Assembly (NCBI RefSeq): GCF_008124875.1
Contig: NZ_VNIA01000003.1
Coordinates: 489,572 to 553,571 of the forward strand
Source of the DNA: Tenacibaculum adriaticum
GTDB lineage: Bacteria > Bacteroidota > Bacteroidia > Flavobacteriales > Flavobacteriaceae
Direction of reading: 5' to 3'
Length of the DNA stretch: 64,000 nucleotides
In this document: piece by piece, positions 1 to 7,225 of the stretch
How the letters are laid out: each line of letters begins with the position of its first letter
Numbering within the stretch: the stretch's first letter is position 1
Made by a program: the position numbers and the translations under genes
The notes under the pieces: model-generated
The model's input: the letters and a program-made list of their open reading frames with translations, nothing else
Told to the model about the DNA's origin: nothing
The model's database searches: none

Positions 1-1584
1 CGTTAAGAAATATACCACTTCAAACTGAGTAGGATCTTGAGTTCCTAATACTTGTGGGGTAACATCGGCTTGTAGATCGAAACTGTTGAAACCGTCTCCG
101 TCGGTATCACAGAAATTAATGTTTGCTGCAGGATTGGCTAGGGAAGGTTCATAAACTCCAATGTTAAAAGTACCTTCTAATTTTGTTTGATTTCCGCAAT
201 CATCTGTGAGTGTTACAGTAAGTAAGTATGTACCACTATCGGTTATGTTTAAATTATTAAGTATTAAATCTGATGTGTTTGATACTGAGATAACTGTTGT
301 TCCATTATCAAAAGTCCAATCATAATTAATATTACTGCCAGTTACAGTCTCAGGGGAAATAGTAATAGATTCTCCTATGCAGTATTGTAAGTTTTGGTTG
401 TTTATTACTTGATTAGTAGTTACGTCAATAATTTCTATGGGTAATAATAATGAAGATAAAAATGGAGGTAATCCTTGACTAGCAGTTGCAGAACCTAGAT
501 TAATACTTCTATGAGAATAATTACAGGCTGCCCCTAACTCTTCAGGGTTGTTAATTATACTAATATTATTAGAATTATCACTTGTCCAATATATTTTATT
601 ATCAGGGCCTAATTGTAATGCGCCTCTTGTATTGAAGTAATTATGGACTAAAAATCTAGAATTGTTAATCTGAAAAATAGATGGTAGAGTAACATCGAAT
701 TGAAATAAATTTTCATCAGAAGGTTCAAAAGATCCAGTTGAAATATATAATCTTTTACTAGAAGTTGAAAATTCAACACCATATGCATCACCATTAATTT
801 CAAGTCGTCTAGAATTACTAACAATCCCTGTCTCATCATCAAAATCAAAAAGAAAAGTTCCCGACCCCATACTAGCTGAGACCAATTTTTTGCCATCTGG
901 AGAAACTTTTAAATAACCTCTTGGATCAACAGTAGATAAACCTGAAATTGAACTTATGATTGGATTATCAATATCAACACCATTGTCATCTATTTTAAAA
1001 GCATAAAAAGTATTACTAACTAATGATATTACCCAAAAAGTATTGCATTCTTTAGCTCTAACTGCAGTTACTTTTTCAGTCCATATGGTTGCTTGAGATT
1101 TAGCAAGGTCTACAGGGCCTGAAATAATATCTCCTAATCCACCATTCTCTGTCATATCGATGGTATAGTACCAAAACCCTGAATTTCCACTAGATTGAGC
1201 TCCTACAACAAATAAATAATAAGTATTTGGCCGTCCTGGAGCAGGAACTGTTAAAGCCGATTGAGAACTTGATGCATCTCCTTTTAATAATTGCCCTCCG
1301 TTAGCCACATCCGAAAAAGGCATCGGTTGATTATTTCTATTCCATATTGTTAAATTTTGAGCATCAGGGTTTGGAGCTCCAACATAAAATAATAAGTTAC
1401 CGTTTGCGTTAGAGAATGAAGAACATCCTTCAGTAGTGTTTAATTGACTTCCATTCACAGGTAAAGGATTGCCCGAATTAAAATCTAATGCGGCATTATG
1501 ACCAAAATACCAGTAATTTGCTTCGTTTTGAGAATACAGTATAAATGAAGCAAATAGAAAAGTAGTAAATAATAATTTTTTCAT
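1..1584 (-). CDS. Large secreted surface protein, N-terminal 528 residues (C-terminus outside window)
   Basis: The reverse-strand frame is open from the ATG at 1584 to the window edge, so only the first 528 residues are visible. Residues 1-19 (MKKLLFTTFLFASFILYSQ) form a signal peptide. The segment after it (YWYFGHNAALDF) and the following 350 or so residues look like the beta-propeller front part of Flavobacteriaceae proteins that end in a gliding-motility-associated (type IX secretion) C-terminal domain. Near residues 400-490 there is a PKD/Ig-like stretch (YDWTFDNGT), and the visible end has the repeat motif NFCDTDGDGFNSFDL typical of long adhesins. Export by type IX secretion is inferred from family style, because the C-terminal sorting domain lies off the window. 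The substrate or ligand is unknown. Confidence 0.8.
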   Translation of the reverse strand, partial: MKKLLFTTFLFASFILYSQNEANYWYFGHNAALDFNSGNPLPVNGSQLNTTEGCSSFSNANGNLLFYVGAPNPDAQNLTIWNRNNQPMPFSDVANGGQLLKGDASSSQSALTVPAPGRPNTYYLFVVGAQSSGNSGFWYYTIDMTENGGLGDIISGPVDLAKSQATIWTEKVTAVRAKECNTFWVISLVSNTFYAFKIDDNGVDIDNPIISSISGLSTVDPRGYLKVSPDGKKLVSASMGSGTFLFDFDDETGIVSNSRRLEINGDAYGVEFSTSSKRLYISTGSFEPSDENLFQFDVTLPSIFQINNSRFLVHNYFNTRGALQLGPDNKIYWTSDNSNNISIINNPEELGAACNYSHRSINLGSATASQGLPPFLSSLLLPIEIIDVTTNQVINNQNLQYCIGESITISPETVTGSNINYDWTFDNGTTVISVSNTSDLILNNLNITDSGTYLLTVTLTDDCGNQTKLEGTFNIGVYEPSLANPAANINFCDTDGDGFNSFDLQADVTPQVLGTQDPTQFEVVYFLT

Positions 1585-1623
1585 TAAGCTTGGAGTTGTG
1601 AAAACCAAATTTAATGAAAAATA

Positions 1624-2472
1624 CTACAAATCTCTCTTTTTTAGGATGCTATATGAGAGGAAAATAAAAATGAATGTCCAGATTAAGACAATAATTATAT
1701 TTAAAAAACTTACCGAATAATCCTTAACTACTTGTTCGCCTATTTGCTTAGCTACTGATTGTACTGCGCCTAAACGTGTAAAGGGTTCTTTTATTAGATT
1801 TTGCATTGCTTCCAACGGAAAAAATTGCATAATATCCCCGACTTTCTCTGTAGCATCAAATTTAAGATGGCGAAAATTCCAATATAAAAAACCTTTAAAA
1901 AGACTTTCAATGATTAACCAGATAATCATTCCTGCTACAGCAAAAGCAGAGCGTTTAATTAAAATTCCTAAAAATAATCCGAAAGAAAAGAAACCAACTA
2001 ATTTTACAAAAAAAGCTAATAAGTATTCTAAATCTGAAAATATAATTCCGAACTCATTAAAATCAGAATAAATCAATCCTAAAACTAAAGAAACAACCAA
2101 CACAAAAACAGTAGAAATTGCCGCAAAAACTACTACGGTATAAAATTTTGATAAAATGAATTCTTTTTTACTTAATCCATCTATTAAGTTTTGCTTCAGT
2201 GTTTTGTAGCTGTATTCATTAGCCATCATAGATACAATAACTAAAAGTAGAAAAAATTTAAAAGAAGCTGCCATATAGGTGTTAAAATGCCAGATATAAG
2301 GAAAGTTAAAAATTCCTTGTTCTGCTAAATGAAATTTTATAGGACCAATGTCAAATTTTATAGCAGCAATTAAGGCTATGGAAGTTAATAGGCCGAAATA
2401 AACAATTGATAAAACTCTACTAGCACGGTTATGTTTTAATTTATGAAATTCTATACTTAGAAGTCGTAGCAT
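1624..2472 (-). CDS. ABC-2-type transporter permease
   Basis: A 282-residue integral membrane protein with about six hydrophobic segments: one near residues 20-40, one near 70-85, several between 110 and 200, and one near 255-275. The signature NEYSYKTLKQNLIDGLSKKEF after the second segment is typical of the ABC-2 permeases that pair with a separate ATPase. It lies 19 bp downstream of the ATPase gene on the same strand, so the two are co-transcribed and should form one exporter in the inner membrane. The transported substrate cannot be told from sequence. Bacitracin/lantibiotic-type efflux and Nos/Gld-like roles are both possible. Confidence 0.85.
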   Translation of the reverse strand: MLRLLSIEFHKLKHNRASRVLSIVYFGLLTSIALIAAIKFDIGPIKFHLAEQGIFNFPYIWHFNTYMAASFKFFLLLVIVSMMANEYSYKTLKQNLIDGLSKKEFILSKFYTVVVFAAISTVFVLVVSLVLGLIYSDFNEFGIIFSDLEYLLAFFVKLVGFFSFGLFLGILIKRSAFAVAGMIIWLIIESLFKGFLYWNFRHLKFDATEKVGDIMQFFPLEAMQNLIKEPFTRLGAVQSVAKQIGEQVVKDYSVSFLNIIIVLIWTFIFIFLSYSILKKRDL

Positions 2473-2491
2473 GATGATTTGTTTTGAGAGG

Positions 2492-3391
2492 TTAGTTATT
2501 GTTTGTTAGTTGCAAAAATTGCTGTTCTAAGCTTAGTTTTCGTCTTACTAAATGAGACACGGATATACCATTTTTAAAAAGATAGGCGTTAATTTCAGAG
2601 GCTAAAATTTCGTTTTCTAGTCTTGCAATTACTAGGTCGTCATCAACATTAACGGCAGCAACATCAAAATGGTTCTTTAATACATTAACAAGCTTTTCTT
2701 TGTCTCCATCAGTTTTTACTTCTATAACCCCGTTAGAAGCAATCATATTGTCTACACGTCCGTCATATAACTTTACACCATTTCTAATTACGACTACGTG
2801 GCTACATACTCTTTCAACTTCATCAAGTAGGTGGGAAGCGAGTAAAATTGTAGTTCCGTTTTTAGCAATTTTTCTAATAATCTCTCTTATTTCATGAATT
2901 CCTTGAGGGTCTAATCCGTTGGTGGGTTCGTCAAGAATTAATACTTCAGGATCGTTTAATAAAGCAGAAGCAATTGCTAAACGCTGTTTCATCCCTAATG
3001 AATAGGTTTTGAATTTACTATCTCTACGCTCGTATAAGTTAACAAGTTTTAGTTTTTCTTCAATTTTATCGTAAGGAACATCTTTGATTTTACAAATCAG
3101 TTTTAGATTTTGAACAGCTGACATATATGGGTAAAAATTAGGACGCTCAATAATAGCCCCTACTTTTTTTAAAGCTTCATGAGTTGATAAACTTCCATCG
3201 AACCAAGAAAATTCACCAGAATTCTTATTAACTACATTTAAAATAATGCCTAATGTGGTTGATTTACCACTTCCATTGGGACCTAAAATTCCGTAAACAT
3301 TTCCTTTTTTAATGTCAAAAGAAAGGTTATTAACCGCGTGTACCCGACTATATTTTTTGTCGAGATTTTTGATAGAGAGTATTGTTTCCAA
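2492..3391 (-). CDS. ABC transporter ATP-binding protein
   Basis: A 299-residue ATPase with all ABC hallmarks: Walker A GPNGSGKST near residues 38-46, signature YSLGMKQRL near 132, Walker B VLILDEPTNGLDP near 150, and the switch histidine in LLASHLLDEV. The C-terminal 80 residues form the accessory domain usual in the BcrA/NatA group. The frame starts with TTG at 3391. No in-frame ATG exists before the conserved ABC core begins, so the TTG is probably the real start. A TAnnTTTG-like string overlaps this start codon and may be chance. The gene is followed at 19 bp by its permease. Confidence 0.9.
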   Translation of the reverse strand: METILSIKNLDKKYSRVHAVNNLSFDIKKGNVYGILGPNGSGKSTTLGIILNVVNKNSGEFSWFDGSLSTHEALKKVGAIIERPNFYPYMSAVQNLKLICKIKDVPYDKIEEKLKLVNLYERRDSKFKTYSLGMKQRLAIASALLNDPEVLILDEPTNGLDPQGIHEIREIIRKIAKNGTTILLASHLLDEVERVCSHVVVIRNGVKLYDGRVDNMIASNGVIEVKTDGDKEKLVNVLKNHFDVAAVNVDDDLVIARLENEILASEINAYLFKNGISVSHLVRRKLSLEQQFLQLTNNN

Positions 3392-3496
3392 AGATATACT
3401 TGTTTAGTCAATTTTATATTCGACGAACAAGATACCAAAATGTTACGGGAATTTATTAAAAGGTTAAAAAGTAGATTTATTTATAGATAAATAATC

Positions 3497-4009
3497 TTAA
3501 TAAGTATCAAAATCAATATCATCCAAATTCTCAAAGTCGTTAAATTTATCATCGAACTCATCATCAAATTCGTCGTCAAAATCATTTTCTAATTTGTCTG
3601 CCGTAAATTCTTTTTTTGGAGCTTCATCAGGAATATTTCCTATAGATAGTAAGATTTTAGCTTCTGAAGTAATTTCATCAGATTGTTCTAATACTTCAAC
3701 ATAGAACGTCCACATTTGTAAGAAATCATAAACGTAAATTAACTTATCGCTTTCATTAGGAAGTGTTTCGTTTAGGGTACAGGTAGCCATAGAAACACCT
3801 TCTCCAGCTTCAGCCATATTAAATAACGGAATTTCTTCTCCTTGATTCCATTCGTTATCTGATCGGTAAAAAGAAGCCATTTCTTGTCCGTTAAAGCCAA
3901 AAGCTTTGGCAATAGTAAAGTGTAAATCTTCTAACGATTGCTTTTCATCAACCAAAAGGGTTCTAATAACGTCTTCTTTTGTATCTAAAATTACGCGGAC
4001 TTTGTACAT
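3497..4009 (-). CDS. Plasmid pRiA4b ORF-3-like (IS1096 TnpR-like) family protein
   Basis: A soluble protein of 170 residues starting at the ATG at 4009 (MYKVRVILDTKEDVIRTLLV). A longer reading from a TTG at 4033 adds eight residues and is less likely. The N-terminal part, with a central SLEDLHFTIAKAFGF and a SFYRSDNEW motif, matches the pRiA4b ORF-3 family (PF07929), common in Bacteroidota and of unknown function. The C-terminal 25 residues are a low-complexity acidic repeat (DDEFDDEFDDKFND), which is a strongly negative tail. It is divergent from the menaquinone cluster. Nothing links it to an actual transposon here. Confidence 0.75.
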   Translation of the reverse strand: MYKVRVILDTKEDVIRTLLVDEKQSLEDLHFTIAKAFGFNGQEMASFYRSDNEWNQGEEIPLFNMAEAGEGVSMATCTLNETLPNESDKLIYVYDFLQMWTFYVEVLEQSDEITSEAKILLSIGNIPDEAPKKEFTADKLENDFDDEFDDEFDDKFNDFENLDDIDFDTY

Positions 4010-4058
4010 TTTGTGGTTTTTTAGAGAGGACAAAAATACGATAAATATTATGTATTTT

Positions 4059-4066
4059 TACTTTTG
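4059..4066 (+). promoter_or_regulatory. Bacteroidota-type -7 element (TACTTTTG) for the menaquinone cluster
   Basis: TACTTTTG fits the TAnnTTTG consensus of the Bacteroidota housekeeping sigma factor and ends 13 bp before the thioesterase ATG. I see no clear TTTG -33 element at the expected distance, so this is a partial match only. Confidence 0.4.
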
Positions 4067-4079
4067 TAAAATACTTCTA

Positions 4080-4496
4080 ATGAATAAAATTGAAACACTC
4101 AAAAAACTAAATAGTTACAATAAAAATACCTTAATGGAAACGCTAGAAATTGTGTTTACAGATGTTGGAGATGATTTTTTGACAGCAAAAATGCCTGTAA
4201 ATTCAAGAGTATATCAGCCATATGGAATTTTACATGGCGGAGCAACGGCAGCTTTAGCAGAAACAGTAGGAAGTTCGGCTTCGGCAATGTTTGTAGATGC
4301 TAGTAAAAAAGTTGTAAAAGGGTTGGAGTTGAGTATTAATCATTTGAAGAGCAAAAAAGAAGGATTTATTTTTGCAACTGCTCGTCAAATTCATAAAGGA
4401 AGAACTACACATTTATGGGAAATTAAAATTATTGATGAAGAAGGGAATTTAATTTCTATTTGTAAGTTAACAAACATTGTTTTAGATAAAAAATAA
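4080..4496 (+). CDS. menI: Hotdog-fold thioesterase, probable DHNA-CoA thioesterase
   Basis: A protein of 138 residues in the PaaI/YdiI hotdog family. The motif QPYGILHGGATAALAETVGSSAS holds the HGG turn and the catalytic glutamate region of this family, and the C-terminal strands (GRTTHLWEIKI) fit as well. The reading frame is open upstream, but the ATG at 4080 starts exactly where homologues begin. The stop codon overlaps the next ATG (TAATG), and isochorismate synthase lies two genes on. This context makes hydrolysis of 1,4-dihydroxy-2-naphthoyl-CoA in menaquinone synthesis the best guess. The symbol is inferred from context. Confidence 0.75.
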   Translation: MNKIETLKKLNSYNKNTLMETLEIVFTDVGDDFLTAKMPVNSRVYQPYGILHGGATAALAETVGSSASAMFVDASKKVVKGLELSINHLKSKKEGFIFATARQIHKGRTTHLWEIKIIDEEGNLISICKLTNIVLDKK

Positions 4497-5347
4497 TGCG
4501 GTTTGTAAGAAAATCTCTGAAAATATTTTTGTGGATCTTTATTTTGGCAATTACCTTTTTGTATTGGTTTTTTGTAACTTTTTCAACACCTAAATCAACT
4601 TTAGAGATTCTTAAAGATTATAATAAAAGTGGTGTTAGTCCCATAGTTACCCAAGAAAATTTTAGAGGATTTGAATACAGAAAATTAACGATTCAAAAAG
4701 ATACAACTTTACCTATATTAGTTTTTGTTCATGGAGCTATTGGTTCTATTCGAGATTTTGAACAATATATTTTAGATTCTGCTATTAGAGCAAAAGCTAA
4801 TATTATTGCATATGATAGAGTTGGGTATAATTATCAAGATAAAAATACAGTACAAGAAAGTATTGCTTTTGAACGTGATATGTTGTTGGATATTATTAAT
4901 CCGTTAAAAAAAGAAAAAGTGATTTTGGTTGGATACTCTTATGGAGGGCCTATTGTGTTAGCGGTTAAAGAAAAAGTTAAAGAAGTTATATTACTAGCAC
5001 CAGCAATTTATAGTTCTGAAGAAACTATGCCTTGGTTGTTAAATTTTTATAAGTGGAATTTAACAAAATGGTTAGTTCCTGATATTTGGAAAGAAGCTTC
5101 CAAAGAAAAAATATCACATAAAAAAGATTTGCAAAATTTTGAAGTAGATTGGCAAAATAATCCAAATTCAATTGTAAGTGTTCACGGAACTAAAGATTGG
5201 ATTGTCCCTTTTTCAAATTCGAAAAAGTTACAAGAAAAATATGATGAAGATCGATTCAAATTACTGGAAATAGATGGTGTTGGACATGGTTTTGTGTGGA
5301 CGAATTATAATGAAATAAAAGAACAAATTTTAAAGAGTTTAAATTGA
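4496..5347 (+). CDS. Membrane-anchored alpha/beta hydrolase
   Basis: A 283-residue alpha/beta hydrolase with an N-terminal membrane anchor (residues 8-28). The catalytic triad is visible: nucleophile serine in GYSYGG near 142, aspartate in HGTKDWIVP near 244, and histidine in GVGHGF near 264. The oxyanion motif HGA follows the strand LPILVFVHG. It overlaps the thioesterase stop at one end (TAATG), and its own stop overlaps the next start at the other, so the three genes form a tight translationally coupled operon. A MenH-like (SHCHC synthase) role is tempting, but MenH enzymes are soluble and carry no such anchor, so the substrate stays open. Confidence 0.8.
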   Translation: MRFVRKSLKIFLWIFILAITFLYWFFVTFSTPKSTLEILKDYNKSGVSPIVTQENFRGFEYRKLTIQKDTTLPILVFVHGAIGSIRDFEQYILDSAIRAKANIIAYDRVGYNYQDKNTVQESIAFERDMLLDIINPLKKEKVILVGYSYGGPIVLAVKEKVKEVILLAPAIYSSEETMPWLLNFYKWNLTKWLVPDIWKEASKEKISHKKDLQNFEVDWQNNPNSIVSVHGTKDWIVPFSNSKKLQEKYDEDRFKLLEIDGVGHGFVWTNYNEIKEQILKSLN

Positions 5348-6375
5348 AAATTTTTAAAAGAATAAAAACGTCAGTAGAAGAGAAATTGCCGTGCGTGGCT
5401 TATAGAAAGCCAAATGAAATGGTTATTTCAGCTTTCTTTCAGAAGGATAATAAGCTGCATACAACGGAGAACTATGTAGAAAGCGGTTTTGTTTTTGCTC
5501 CGTTTAATGATGAAGATTCTTCAATTCTAATTCCTACTGATTTTTCAGAATTTATTAAAGAAGAGATTAATTTTGAAATTAATTTGAAGCAAAAAAAGAT
5601 TTTTCCTTCGGATGAAGTTTCGAGAGATTTTCATATTAAATTGGTTAAAAAAGGAGTTGCAGCGATTAAAGATAATCAGTTTGTAAAAGTTGTTTTATCG
5701 AGAAAGGAAGTTGTCGACTTGGAAAATTTTGATGCTATTAAAACTTTTCAAAAATTATTGAAAACTTATAATAACGCTTTTGTTTATATGTGGTTTCATC
5801 CTAAAGTTGGACTTTGGTTAGGAGCTACACCAGAAACCTTAGTTAAAATTAATGAACAGTTTTTTGAAACGATGTCTTTGGCAGGTACGCAAGAATATAA
5901 AGGAGATGAAAATGTAACTTGGCAGCCTAAAGAAATAGATGAGCAGCAGGTTGTAACAGATTATGTATTGGAAAAATTAAAGCCTATTTGTAAATCGGTT
6001 TCTGCTTCAGAAGTAGAGACGGTTAAAGCTGGAAATTTATTACATCTTAAAACGGGTATTTCGGGTAGGTTTGAAGGGAATCCATCAAAATTAATAACGA
6101 TGCTACATCCTACACCCGCAGTTTGTGGTTTTCCAAAGGAAATAGCTAAAACCTTCATAATTGAAAACGAAGGGTATAATCGCGGTTTTTACACGGGTTT
6201 TTTAGGGGAATTGAACCTGTTTAATTCACAGTTGTTTGTCAATCTTCGTTGTATGGAAATTAAAAATAATTCCGCAAATATTTATGTGGGTGGTGGAATT
6301 ACAAAAGAGAGTAATCCACAAAAAGAGTGGGAAGAAACAGTTGTAAAAGCACAAACGATGAAAATAGTTTTATAG
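5344..6375 (+). CDS. menF: Isochorismate synthase
   Basis: A 343-residue chorismate-binding enzyme of the MST family that converts chorismate to isochorismate, the first committed step of menaquinone synthesis. Diagnostic stretches are GATPETLVKI, SLAGTQEYKGD, LHPTPAVCGFPKEIA and YNRGFYTGFLGELN, which together supply the chorismate and Mg2+ sites. The start codon is TTG at 5344, overlapping the stop of the hydrolase gene (TTGA). The nearest downstream ATG would cut into the fold. The length is slightly shorter than E. coli MenF but normal for Flavobacteriaceae. It could also feed siderophore synthesis, but no such genes are nearby. Confidence 0.88.
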   Translation: MKIFKRIKTSVEEKLPCVAYRKPNEMVISAFFQKDNKLHTTENYVESGFVFAPFNDEDSSILIPTDFSEFIKEEINFEINLKQKKIFPSDEVSRDFHIKLVKKGVAAIKDNQFVKVVLSRKEVVDLENFDAIKTFQKLLKTYNNAFVYMWFHPKVGLWLGATPETLVKINEQFFETMSLAGTQEYKGDENVTWQPKEIDEQQVVTDYVLEKLKPICKSVSASEVETVKAGNLLHLKTGISGRFEGNPSKLITMLHPTPAVCGFPKEIAKTFIIENEGYNRGFYTGFLGELNLFNSQLFVNLRCMEIKNNSANIYVGGGITKESNPQKEWEETVVKAQTMKIVL

Positions 6376-6482
6376 GGGAAAACACTTTTTTTTATCTAAT
6401 TGCTTTGTTGTTAGCTTTTTATTACTATTTTTATAAAAAGAAGAGAAATTGAGTTAAAATAATTGTTAAAAATCTATTTGCT

Positions 6483-6626
6483 ATGCTATTTAATGAAAAA
6501 AAAAGAGAAACTGTGGTGTTGGACGACAAACTTAACAGTAGAGTAGGGCGTGTATTTGCGGCTACAAAACCTGGGTATGAAAGCTCAGATAATAAAGAAT
6601 TTGAAACTTATAATTGCCAAGATTAG
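6483..6626 (+). CDS. Small hypothetical protein, 47 aa
   Basis: The ATG at 6483 opens a 47-codon frame (MLFNEKKRETVVLDDKLNSR...) ending with TAG at 6626. The peptide is hydrophilic, with a composition like real Flavobacteriaceae proteins and without runs of rare residues. There is no recognisable domain. It lies about 100 bp behind menF on the same strand, so it could be read from the same transcript. I rate it as possible only, because short frames arise by chance in A+T-rich DNA. Confidence 0.35.
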   Translation: MLFNEKKRETVVLDDKLNSRVGRVFAATKPGYESSDNKEFETYNCQD

Positions 6627-6732
6627 TTTGGTTGTTAAAAGATTGTATCAGTAGTATTAAAAAAACCACTAACTATATATAGTCAGCGGCTTTTCTTTGT
6701 GTAAATTGAATTTGAATTGAAAATGTAAGGTG

Positions 6733-6762
6733 TAAATTTTACGAGTTAACTCGTAAAATTTA
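6733..6762. repeat. Perfect 30-bp palindrome
   Basis: The two 15-base arms (TAAATTTTACGAGTT and AACTCGTAAAATTTA) are exact reverse complements with no loop, centred on GTTAAC at 6747/6748. It lies 21 bp past the stop codon of the DUF3276 gene. As RNA it would fold with a forced small loop, but no clean U-run follows, so it is not a textbook terminator. A cruciform or dimeric protein-binding site is equally possible. Confidence 0.7.
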
Positions 6763-6783
6763 TGCCGAATGCTGTTACTTATT

Positions 6784-7143
6784 TTAAATATCTTCGAAAG
6801 AAACGTCTGTAAAACTTTCTGTAGACGTGTTTTCATTTACAGTTTCTTCTTTTTTGTAATCTTTTTGATGACGCTCACTGATAACTTCTCTTCCTTTTTC
6901 GTCAAGAATGTATTCAGTTGCTTTATTTAACATTTCTTGAAAATCTGCGAAATCTTCTTTGTATAAATAAATTTTATGTTTTTGATAATGGAAAGATCCA
7001 TCATCATGTGTAAATTTTTTACTCTCAGTTACTGTTAAATAATAATCATCTGCTTTCGTAGATCTAACGTCAAAAAAATATGTTCTTCTTCCTGCTCTTA
7101 AAACCTGTGAAAAGATTTCTTCTTGTTCAACTCTCTCGCTCAT
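6784..7143 (-). CDS. DUF3276 / PUR-alpha-like nucleic-acid-binding protein
   Basis: A 119-residue protein (MSERVEQEEIFSQVLRAGRRTYFFDVRSTK...) matching DUF3276 (PF11680), the bacterial relatives of eukaryotic Pur-alpha. The PUR repeat, a curved beta sheet plus helix, spans about residues 8-90. The motif RTYFFDVRSTKADDYYLTVTESKK carries the aromatic and basic residues that contact single-stranded nucleic acid in this family. The last 25 residues are an acidic, probably disordered tail. It is monocistronic and points toward menF. The binding target in Flavobacteriaceae is unknown. Confidence 0.85.
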   Translation of the reverse strand: MSERVEQEEIFSQVLRAGRRTYFFDVRSTKADDYYLTVTESKKFTHDDGSFHYQKHKIYLYKEDFADFQEMLNKATEYILDEKGREVISERHQKDYKKEETVNENTSTESFTDVSFEDI

Positions 7144-7225
7144 AATTCGTTTCTTAAAATAGGGGTTGTTATGTTAAATTCTTCGAACAAATCTAACAAA
7201 ATATTTTACGTGGCAATGTTAAAGC

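Larger units (their letters stand above)
6376..6783. other. Intergenic stretch with one small ORF and two palindromes
   Basis: This 408-bp gap between menF and the convergent DUF3276 gene contains a possible 47-codon gene, an imperfect hairpin and a perfect 30-bp palindrome, each listed separately. Right after menF there is also a short frame without a usable ATG that reads FFYLIALLLAFYYYFYKKKR. It resembles a single-span membrane peptide and I could not assign a start to it. Confidence 0.5.

Noticed and set aside
3497..4009. Remnant of an IS1096-type transposon
   Set aside because: The protein belongs to a family named after such an element, but no transposase or terminal repeats flank it and it is common as a stand-alone gene in Bacteroidota.
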